Source: Owenia fusiformis
Taxonomy: Eukaryota > Annelida > Polychaeta > Sabellida > Oweniidae
NCBI GenBank assembly: GCA_903813345.2
Contig: CAIIXF020000008.1
Location: 19,574,822-19,638,821 of the forward strand
Reading direction: 5' to 3'
DNA: 64,000 nucleotides
Part shown: in pieces, positions 46,065-58,000 of the stretch
How the letters are laid out: each line of letters begins with the position of its first letter
Numbering within the stretch: position 1 is the first letter of the stretch
Program-made: the position numbers and the translations under genes
The notes under the pieces: generated by a model
Told to the model about the DNA's origin: nothing
What the model saw: only the letters and a program-made list of their open reading frames with translations
The model's database searches: none

Positions 46065-49000
46065 GTAAGTATGCTGTAGTAAATAACTGTGCTAAATTCC
46101 AAGGAGGGTGGAATATGTGGCTTTATTATATCACTATTTAGCTAACAACTGTTTGATTGGTCAAAAACAAGTCACATGTCATGGAATATCTGGCAGTATT
46201 CAATGGCCATGCTAATCAGATAAGACAACTGATATCTAACGATATCCCATGCTTTCCGGGAATTTTCAATGAGAATTTGTTTACGTTCAGTATAAGTCAA
46301 AATGGCAGACGTGAATACCTAAACAAATTTCTGACGAAGAAAAGTTAAAATTAATTGTAAATGTACACAAAAATCAACAAATGTTCGATTAAAGTTTTTG
46401 TTGATCGGATGGAGGAAACTGGGAAAGATATAAACTTGAAAAATGTGCAAAAATGTGAAATAAATACAAAATTATAACACTTTTTGTGAAATGAGAAATC
46501 AAGATGATGCCGAATGCTATGGAATCAACAGTGACAGAGACAGTGATATAATAAAACAAATATTTCACTCTACTTTCGGTGAATACCTGTGACACTTTCA
46601 CAAGATGATATTCCACTAGCTCTTCGAATATCACTTGTGAAAGATGTACACCTCAGTCGAGTGAAATATTTGTTCATTATTCACTTGTCCCTCATATGTT
46701 TTATATACACATACTATGCCATTGGATATTTCAGCCTGTAAGAGATGCTGTCAGAGTATGCAACAGATATATATACATAATGAGAATATGGTCATTTGAG
46801 CATCGTTGACTTATAACACTCTCAATACAAAAAATACAGATATCCATGTTCATGTTATTAGACACTATGACAGTTTGATCCCCTTATTAAGAACTTTGAT
46901 TTTCAGAACCAAAAAACTAGCCAGCAGATCAAAGGCCGTGTTGAACAAAGTTTTCCCCTTAATAACGAAGACAGCGTTCAGCAGATAACCATAGATTTCC
47001 TCAAAGCTTGGCTAGAAAAAGAAAGTGAGAAGATTGAAAAAACTATCGAGGGAGTTGGAAGAAGTAAAAGTGTAAAAAAGTGAGTGAATGATCTTACATC
47101 TTAAATATTATGTAAAAATAGAACAATCTGCCATATACAAGTAATATGAGATCTCAAAAATCTTAAAGCTAAATTGATTATTTTTGTTTTAGTGTGAAAG
47201 TGGAACTTAATGTCTGGAACAACATGAAAGACATTGACACAACAAATGCCCTCTTGTACCATTGGAGCCATTCTGCTAGCAGGAAAATTATGCTGAAGGC
47301 CCTTCAGATTGACACCAGAAATATGGTAAGTCTGTCGCATTATTTGAAGATATTTTTTGATAGAATCATAATTAAAGATATACAGAGTACATATGACATT
47401 TTAAAAAGGTTGACAATTATCTCAGATTGCCTATTTAAATTAACATGTTTAAAGACAACATATAAAGTTTGAAAATATTTTTTCATTTTTCATCATACAA
47501 ATGTTGAAAACTAATTTGTTTCAGACATTTATTGAAAAAAACTCGCTATAAAACACATTATTTTCTCATTTCCATTGGACAGATCAAGTAAAAGATATAG
47601 ACTAATGAATTGCTTTCGTTTTCATGCATATATAGGAAATAAACCATTTTCCTTTAAAATCATATTACATTCATGTGCAAATGAGCACACATACAAATGA
47701 AGCCATTTTTGTGCACTTTTGGTGTTCACATACATATGAAACATTTTCTATGTTCCTTTTTGTTTCTTAAATCATGCACTCAATTTCCAAATTTGGTCAA
47801 ATACAATTCATTGAGTACCAGATTCTAATCACCAAAATGGAGAATATGTCACGCCTCATTGAATGAACAAGCTAAAATAGCTGGTTGACCTCTTTGTACA
47901 AGTTCCTTTACTAAGCACTAACAAAGATTTCATGTTTCAGTTGGTAGGTCACAAGAAACCAGCAGTGCCAGTCTTCGCCTCAGGTCTTGGACTGTTGGAG
48001 CCTAGCAAAGGACCATCAGAGCCTACTAAGCTAGAAGAGCCCATGATGCCAGCCCTTGTGGATACATCAAAGGTGGAATCTGCCCCAGCTACCGAGGTAA
48101 GGATCTACTTAGTGCTTAGTAGAGAACAGTGTCTGTTCTCATACTGGTCATTGGTCCTTATATATTTGAATAGATGTCACCTCAAATAAGAAAATCGCTT
48201 GGCATTATTATGTCCCCACCAGAATTGGTTCTAGTCTCCCAACCTTTTTTGTGGATGTTGATTGGCGGTTAGTGTTAGGTGGTTGGTGTTTGGTGTCCGT
48301 AATAAATGGCAGGTGGCGACTGTGATGATTTTGCATGTTAATGCTTTGTTCATTAGATTTTTAATAAGAATGTACATGGTGTCTACTAGAGCACCCACAT
48401 TTACTTCATGTAAACAGTGGTGCCTAACAGTCAGTCTGTGATATATATAATGGCAAAGAGTGTTTATATTTTGGACACCCTGTACAATTCTATACATACG
48501 TAACTAGTATCCTCAGGCATTGCACTTAAACAAAAATTGATGTTTCCTCAAAGACAATAATGCAGATGTGAGTAGGTAGTTACCAGTTTCACCATCAGGT
48601 GGCTCGTTTGGGTCAGATAACATGGCGGGTATAGTAGAAAGTTCCCTTTAACTTAAATTACATCTATTTTGGTAGTTCAATTATCATATAACCCTTATGT
48701 ATGTTATGCAAATTAAAATATGTCCAGTAAAAGAAAATGTTATCTGTCCAATACAAGAAAAAGATATTTCACTTTTTGTGATTTTGTGACATGGGGTCTA
48801 TGGGGAATCAACCCAAACTAGTCACATTTTCAAAGTTGATAAACAATTTTCAAAACCATATTTCTAGATGTACTTTTACATTTAGATTTCAAATATGAAA
48901 TCGCTTTAACTGAATTTTGGATATTTAATGATGTAAATATTTCTCCAAAAATTGTACATGTAGTAATTTATATTTACAGGATCATAGACTATGATACAAA

Positions 49001-52000
49001 AAGGTTATTAGAGGGTATTGCTAGCAAAATATGGTGGGAGCCAAAACAGAATACAATGTATTTAGGCTGTTTTGTTAATGTTTCAGGAGGTATGTCCCCC
49101 TATACAGTTTGACTGGAGCACCAGTGGTCTAACGAACCCCTTAGATGGTATGTACATATCTTTATCATCCATGTACAAACTTATATTTCTATGCTAGAAG
49201 TTGAAATTTATTGAAACTCTCTAGATTCAGTCTCACAAGCAATATGAATTCATTAAGCTTAGCTTTCACTGTAGTTCTCTATTTGAATGGTTATTGCCAA
49301 CTACAAAAAACAATTCTTGGAAAATTTAGATCAAATCTGGGTCAATGTTAAACAATATACAATTTTTATTACTACATGTAGTTTGTTGTATCCATGACAA
49401 CTTACATCCAGGTAGTCTAATGATAATTTCCAGATTTATTTTTGATGTAAAATCTTCTTATTTCCGAATACTGACATTAAAAAGGTTTCCACCATGGATA
49501 TGACACAACATGTTTTTGAAGTAGATCCATAACTGAATACGGGGTCCATCGAGTCTCATTACACTTAACACAGACTTCATATTGGAATTGTAAAGATACT
49601 TTATGGAAACCATGTATAGTTACTAACATCAATCTATATACTTGTAAATGGCAGATAGAGCCATTTTTCTCAAAACTTCCAAGAATTGTTAAATATACTT
49701 TTGACATTGGATTTTGACTTTTGACAGTCATGATATAATACTGTTGTAGCCTGACAACTTGTCATGATGCCTAACAATGTACAATTGTAAACTTGCAATA
49801 TGCTATTAATTACTGCATATTGCATGTAGATTGTATATCTACCATATTTTCTCATGTCGTAACATATCCTCATTCTTTTCATTTCTATAAAGTGCTTATT
49901 TTTGTCTATTCAGAAAATAAATTAGATTTAGAGATATTTCATGAAGTTGAAATAAAAATTGAGAAGCCCAATGAAATCCTTTGTGAGAAATCAGGTAGGA
50001 AGACACTGTTGCATGGAATATTAAGTGTATGTGCTAGATTGATATGTTCAGTGAGTCTTACTCTCAGAAACATTTGCAACATGTCTGTCATGGTATATTT
50101 TTGCAATTTTTTTACCATTCTGAACACTCATCAAGTGATTTTGGGCCAAAGTGAAGACCCGAAATTTTTAGAAAAGTAACCTCCTATCCCTTTTGCAAAA
50201 GCTGGCTACGGGCCTGTACATAACATTCTGATAAGTATAAGTATAAGGGGTCTTAAAGACTGCATGAACTAAAGCATGCACAGTAGTGTAAATGATTCTG
50301 AGAGTTTTCAGTTTGACTTTATCGCCAAAATAGTTCCATAATTATACAGTTAATAGTGTCCTAGCTGTTAGGTCAGAACAGAGCATCTTGCATAATATTT
50401 GTGCATCCAATAACTAATCACTGCAATGTCAACGCTACATGTATTTGTATAATATATACCAAATAGAGTCCTTTAATTTATATTGGTTGAATAGTCTAAA
50501 TACTTCAATTTGATTGGTTTAAGTGCAGTCAATAGTTTGTGATACCATAGCAATTAGGCTATAAAATAGTAAACCAAGTGGAAAAATGATTATTCATCAT
50601 GAAAAATGAAAATTAAAAGTTGTAAATCCTCTAACTGCAGCGTTAGTTTACAATGTCACAAAAGGATTTTAACAGTCAAATTTGGATTCTATTCCATTCC
50701 ATTTATATCTGTCCACTGTATTTTTGCCATTTACAGTCCTCAAACCTGGCCAATGTATAGTCACCATTTACAATTCTGGGCAATGTATATTTTCCAGTTA
50801 CAATTCTGGGCAATGTATATTTGGCAATTAGAGTTCTGGTCAATGTATTTTTGCCATTTGCACTTGTGGCAAATGTTTTTTGCAATTTACAGTCTTGACC
50901 AATATACAGCCCTGAGTTTAGACCAAAGTACATGTTTTCTTCCAATTGATACAGTTCGTGCTGAGTTGTTCAACAGTTGAACATTCTCACATTTAATTAT
51001 GTATTGTTTCATTCAACATTGTGACAATATGAGAATATTGTTTCCATAAAATATACCCCCATGTCACAAATTAGCCTTTATTGTATTTAGTTTAAATAAT
51101 AATATACTACAGGGTGTCCCAGAGCTCATGAGAATTTTTTGAGGGAGATATAAGGCATGAATGATTTTCCTTCAAATTAAGTGCACTTAATAAACAAACA
51201 TTGAGGAATAACTGACATGAATTTCAGGCACATATCTTTCATATTTCCGAATTTATTGTCATTTGAATTCTACATCGCCAGAAACCCTGGAGTAGTCAGA
51301 GAAATACAACAATTTACATCTTTTTTTGATAATATTTACACAACTTTTCTACTCTAATAGCATTGTTTCCATTGAATTATTTCAGCGTTTCAGTACATTA
51401 GTTCATAAGATCATACACATTCAGCTAACGTATCTCTACAGAGTTATTATAGCATATTATCTGCAGTTGATGTCATCTTCCAGCTACTCTTTATACACAT
51501 TCCCAAATCGTCCGATAGCCATTTCTGTAGGGTCCTCTGAAACAACATGACTCAATTCTTCCTCCGTTTCAGTGACATGGCTCACTAATCTTTGTTTAAG
51601 GTCCCAAAAGAAATCAAAAGTCTAGTAGAGCAAAATCTGGCAAGTATATGGAGCTACTATATACTGTAAAGTCTCAATAGAAAGTAAATTGGATGCACTA
51701 CTGACATGCATGTAGTGACTTATTCACTGGTGCATTGTCAATATGCAAGATCATATTGGCTAGCAAATGGAGACATTTCTTTCAATTCCTCAGGAACACG
51801 TCATTGTGATCTTTCAGCAAACCAAATGTATAATCTGTTGATGTATTGGGTCTCTATCAAAGTTTATATATCGTTTTATCAAAGTGCATCATCAATATGA
51901 GAAAAATGCTGAACTAAGCTTACACAAAAACATTGGTTTTATAGTTGAGAATTTGTATAAAATTGATAAAATGTGACATAATCTGTTGTATTTTCCCGAT

Positions 52001-55000
52001 AACTCCGGGGTTTGTGGCGATGTAGAATTCAAATGTCAATAAATTCGGAAATATAAAAATAAAAAATATATATAAGTGCCTGAAATTCATGTCAGTCATT
52101 CCCCAAAGTGTGTTCAATAAGTATACCAAATTTGAGGAAAAATCACCCATGTCTTATATCGCCCTCAAAAAATTCTCATGAGTTCTGGGACACCCTGTAC
52201 TTCTACTGCATTCACCTGTCACTTATCATACTCATTTGGTTGTGAATTTCTCATGGATTCCCATGAAAATATGGGAGAGTCAAACACACTTTGAAAGATC
52301 AGGTTTCCTCCTTGTATGAGCATTAACATAGCTATGATGATAAGTATACCCTTAATGGGCCCAGACATAGAGGTCTCTCGTAGTCTGTCTTCTTCAGGCC
52401 CAAGACTTTCCGAAACACTTCTTTGTCGTTGAATCCATTTTTTACCAACATGCTTTCTATGGGACATATCATTCTTGAGTTTCAATATTTGGAAAGTTGG
52501 AGACACCCTCTTAACATGCTGATTATTAGGTTGTAGCATATGTTTTGATTGTTTTTGTGCTTTACTGTTATATTCCATATATGGCACATATGTTGAAGTG
52601 GAACCAGTATCAGTATTGAAGCGTAAACATTGTTCTTCTTTAACTTGTTTGGCTCCTCTTTCCGTTCTACTCATTGTAACTTGGTCCTACAATGTTCCTG
52701 GTTGTAACTTGGTTCTACAATGTTCCTTGTCACTGGTTCTACAATGTTCCTTGTTGTAACTGGTTCTACAATGTTCCTTGTTGTAACTGGTTCTATAATA
52801 TTCCTTGCCACTGGTTCTTCAATGTTCCTTGTTGTAACTGGTTCTACAATGTTCCTTGTTGTAACTGGTTCTATAATATTCCTTGTAACTGGTTCTACAA
52901 TGTTCCTTGTTGTAACTGGTTCTATAATATTCCTTGTCACTGGTTCTACAATGTTCCTTGTTGTAACTGGTTCTATAATATTCCTTGTAACTGGTTCTAC
53001 AATGTTCCTTGTTGTAACTGGTTCTATAATATTCCTTGTAACTGGTTCTACAATGTTCCTTGTTCTAACTGGTTCTACAAAGTTCCTTGTAGTAACTGAT
53101 TCTATAATTGTCCTTGTTGTAACTGGTTATATAATTTTCCTTGTTCTAACTGGTTCTACAATGTTCCTGGTTGTAACTCACTGCAATGTTCTTTGTTCTA
53201 ATTGGTTCTACAATTTTCCTTGTTGTAGCCAGTTCTACAATGTTCTATTCAGCAATGAAAGAATAAGTCCAGTTGCTTTGTATGAAGCCTTAGTTGCACT
53301 AGCCAGTGTATTTTTGTTTTTACAGCATTCAGGTTCAAGTTTATGAGTTTGTTTACATCTGTTTCGCCCCAGTTACTAGCTTCCTGCAAGGCAAAGTGGT
53401 ACATTAATCATAAAAAACAGTTGTCAAGGTTAATTATACCAATGTTTTGCTATAGATCTACAGCAGAATTGACTTTTATTCCCAATGGCTATAAATACAG
53501 CTTATGAGCAATGAAATTGTTTATGTTGCATTCCTACTTTATATCTTGGTGAAGTAGATATACACACCCCCAAATGTCAAGTAGACAATTGGTTAACATC
53601 TAGGATACTTACTACTCATGTTTGTTGTTGTAATGGCAAGTCATCCAAATATTTATCCTCTGTCCAGAATTTTCTCCTCAACAAAAATACTCACTTAAGT
53701 CTTGACAATATTGTGTTTAAATTTCTTCAATTATGTTATACAATTGTTTATCAGTAAGCATTAATTAATTCAATACTATAATTTTGTTATACATACCCTG
53801 AACTTATTCCAACAAGATATTCCTCAAATGTTGCCCTTAAGTCAATTTGTATTATTATTGCAAACATACCTGTCATTAAGGCTGGAATCAGAGGTGTGAC
53901 TGTGAGGATTGACAAATTACTCTCAAGAGACCTGACACTATAGAAGGTTGTCTTATTTACAGATCATCAACATTTATGTTATTTGCCAATTGAGTTTCTA
54001 CATCTGACATCTAATTAATTTGTTATTCAACAGTAATGCATTACAGTGATATCAAGTTGTTATGGATTTGAACGTGAAGCACATGGCATTCAACCTGTAG
54101 AGGTTGTATTGAATAAAGTCATATAAGGCGCTTATCTTAATCCATTTTATCAATATTTGAAGAATGTGATCCAATATAGGATTTCAGGCTGTAAGCGGTA
54201 CATGGATATCATATAACCTATTCAGGGTCTTAAACAGATCAATGAAATAACATTTTTATGTCATCACCACAAGAGGTGACATATTGTTATTGTCTCCAAC
54301 TTTTTTGTGGACAGTGTTTGGCGTCCAGCAGTCGGTGTTCAGAATTTGGCATCTGTAATTAATGGCAGGTCGTGACATTTTGCATGTAAATGCCTTGTAA
54401 AAGTTTATTTTGATCAATGAAAATGTCAAGATATATGATGAGAATATTATTTTAAATGTCTATGTGCACAGTAAATAGAATTATCTGTCCAATAAAACAA
54501 AAAATATATCATTTTCAAGATTTTATAACTATGTAGCTTATATGGGGATTCTACTGAACACAGAAACTCTTTTGCATGACAAGGTTAACAATTTATTGTA
54601 GGTCTTAAAAATTTAATAAGATATTTTCTACTGGCGTATCCAATCTTTTGGCAGAGAGCAAAATTCATGAACATCTTTTTGTGAGTTTTTGTGAATATTC
54701 CATAAAAAGTCACACTTATAACTCTCTCTCTGTTAGCTGTTATGTTGTTACCTTTAAACAAAAATATCTGTAACAGTAGTGTACTTTGTTGGGTGAATGA
54801 TGTATGGTAGGGCAAGTCCATTGTTTGTGCTAAGTTGTCAACACATCCAGACATTGTTTTTTGTAGATTACATTTTGTACTATTATATGGGTAGACTGCA
54901 GTTTACAGTGCTATGAATACTAATTATAGAGTTGTGCTGTCATAACCTGTTGAATTTCCGGCCAGACACAAGTAACATGATTTAGTTTAAAAAAACAGAA

Positions 55001-58000
55001 ACACATGACTCCAGTTTCTTAGCATATTTATGGTACAGTGGTATTTATGTTAACAGAGTTGTCTAGACAAAATGGTCTTTGAGTTCATAACAAGTTTCAA
55101 TTTGTTGTTTCGTTGAATGAATGAAAATTGTGTTGAAATCATTTAAAAAAATGTAGAAACTAGACATGCATTGAGCATTGCTTGTCAGTTAGCCCATTCT
55201 ACAATGATTGTAAAGTGGTTTATCATTAGAAGGCCATTTAAATGTGTTCTCTTTCAGCAGGTAATCACACGCCTCTTAAAGTTAACCTTCAAGTAATTGT
55301 TGATCCTACTCTATGTTCAATCTCCAGGCCAAATGTACCTCCATTTATCTCGCCTTTTGACAAAATCTGATTGCTTTATTACAACCATGACACTTACACA
55401 ATGTGGGCGGACCTGGGAATACATTGGGGAAAGGGCCCAAAATGTTACTCGAAATTGTTTGTGCATTAAAGGGCAGAATGTAATTTTGGTGTATTTTCCA
55501 AAATTTCTACCTCACATTATAGTCCCATATTAATGTCTTACTCAAGGGTGTGGTATTGTTTTTGAGTGATTACTTATTTATTCAAAAATAGCAAACTAGG
55601 GGGATGGAGTGTGTCCCTCACAAAAATGAACAGGTTCTTCTTCAAATTGCAATTAGAGATTTGTCAAGGGCTTCTTAGGACACTAAGGACAATTATGTAC
55701 TGATTACCATTAGTGTATCAAACCTGACAAGTGTCAGTGTTAGACTATCTTGATTATTGTTTACATTATATGAAGCTAACCATTTACTGTATGTAGTTGT
55801 AAACATTTACTGTATATAACCCCCCTATCACACCAAACTCGTTCTTACCCGTTCTTGCCAGTCCTACGAAAACGTCGTAAAACGGGCTCAAACTGGCTGT
55901 GGTCGGGAAATATGTCTGAAATAATTAGCTTCTTCGTTCTTAAACAGTCTTCAATACGTCCATCTCGTTCGCAGTTCGTTCAGGTCGCACCACGTCGGTG
56001 TGCAACGCCGTAGAACGCGTCCCTTAGTCTAGAAGGTCATCATGACCTGATAACAGAACGGTATGGTCGGAATCGAATTTTGAATCGATTCAAAATTCTA
56101 AAATCACATTCCCGTCTGAGAACGTTCATAAAGTTCGTAAATAGACCTTAGAAAGTTGCAGCTACGTTCATTCCGTTCGCACACAGTTTAGAACCAGTTT
56201 TGAAGAACGCAGTGGCAACTTGTTTGGTGTGATAGCTATATTTTTGCTAACTCGTTCATAAGCAGTGTTAAATACGTTCTTAATCAGTTTAAACCCGTTT
56301 GCAATGAGTTCTACCTCGTTCTCAACACGTCCTCAGACAGTTCCACTCGTTGTTAAAACGTCCCTAGTAGGATTGAAGTACGACGGTTCCGTACGTAGTA
56401 CGTCTAGCTCGTCGTTAGTACGTTGTCACTCGTTCTTATTGTAGAACGTGACGACCACGAAAACATTTTGAGCATTGTCTAAGTTCTAGAGGACCTACCC
56501 GTTCGAGTACGTTCGATGAAGTTTGTAAATAGATCCCAAACGGTTCTTAGTACGTCCAGTCCGTTCGTACACAGTTGAAGCCCGTTTTCGAGAACGTAGT
56601 GAGAACTAGTTTGGTGTGATAGTAGGGTTAGGGAGGCATCAAAAGTTCGATGTTGGATAGAAAACTAAATAAATCTAGTTAGGATGGGAAGGGGTTCAAA
56701 CCCATTTCAGTTTGCTATCCGACAAATTTCAACATTTCAAACTTTTGGCAATTTTGGTCAGAGTCAAAACTTGATTTATTTAGTTCCTGATCCGACATCG
56801 AACGTTTGATGCCTCCTCATAGTTGTAGCATTTACTGTGTGTAGCATGTAACCATTTACTAATCCATAATTTGCCCCTCTTACAGCACACATGTTAGATT
56901 TGGACTTTTTCTCCCAAACCACTTCTAACTTGGCTTCCAAGTCAGGTAATTTCTCAGAGAGATTACATATTTTTATATTAAGTAGTTATATTTGTTTACT
57001 CTTTTTTTAATACTTGAACATGACTTTGTATCCGATCCAGTATAACACAATCCCAGGGAAACAAGGACCAACTTGAAAAGTGTAAGGGTCTACATGTTTT
57101 TCTTGGGATTATGTGTGTACTAGACAGTTTTTAGTCATGTTTTATTTTTTACATTTTACGTTTTAATCATGTCAAGTTGACCTTTTAGGTGAAGGTATAT
57201 TCAAGATTTTTTATAAATCTTAATCTTGAGTCAAGTCTCTCTTCCTTTGTCAATATATTATTATTCCATTAGTAGCAGGTGTAAACCTGAAAAGTGTCAA
57301 GGAAAGATTTTTATTACCATTGAAGGTTCTATTTGTTGTTGTTGTTGTTTTGTGATGATGGGCATGTGGGTGGTTAAGTGGGCAATATCAGTTCTATGCT
57401 TTTCCATGAAAATCATTTTGGAGTTCACTTGAAGTTTTCCAGAATGACAAATTAAAACGCATCAGTTATTGAGCATTCAAGATTGAAAATCTTCAGATAT
57501 TTATTACTATTTTGAAAAACATACATGATATCCAAGAGCATATATGTTTGTTTTAACTCGACAGAAGAGGGAACATATTTTCTACTTTTATTTAATGTTA
57601 TTGTTGAAAATTTTGGCTGTTTTTTAAAAGGTCTTTCCAAATGCTTGTTTTCGAGACCAATTTTTGAAAAAATGCCAACTTTCTCTTTATTCAGTTCCCT
57701 TAATTTCTGCCTGTGTGTAAATCAAAGAGACACAAGTTTAAAGGACGATTCTCGGTTTGGAGAACAGTCTCCTGGGCTAATAATTTTTTCATGAAAAATA
57801 TAGAAATATTACCCAAATTAAACTATGAATATTCAAAAGAGGACATTTAAATCTACAAGATGTAAAAATAACAAATTGGTCTGAAGCAGGGATAATGCTC
57901 AATTAGACCGATTCAATAAAATACAAGTCTCGATTTGGGGAGAAGAAGTTCATCAGTGTACTGCGCTAATATTTTTTTGCAAAAAATCTAGAAATATTAC

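Larger units (their letters stand above)
49148..56885 (+). other. Aftiphilin intron 5, repeat-rich, hosts an opposite-strand frame
   Basis: 7.7 kb between phase-1 exons. It contains the tandem repeat at 50740, the 1.09-kb TIR element, a 151-codon minus-strand frame with its 27-bp array, a GGTTGGTG repeat and two further foldbacks near the 3' end. The flanking exons join in phase directly; an internal exon of a length divisible by three cannot be excluded. Confidence 0.6.

Noticed and set aside
44609-46102. Long antisense and alternative-frame open stretches across aftiphilin exon 1
   Set aside because: GAT/GAA-rich coding sequence leaves other frames free of stops. The sense frame is conserved and explains the region.
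52671-53346. Repeat proteins on both strands of the 27-bp array
   Set aside because: Unit lengths are multiples of three, so open frames follow automatically. No coding evidence beyond the array; kept only as a repeat.
55258-55295. Possible extra aftiphilin exon after CTCTTTCAG
   Set aside because: The candidate segment to the next GTAATT donor is not a multiple of three and would break the phase between the 49147 and 56886 exons.
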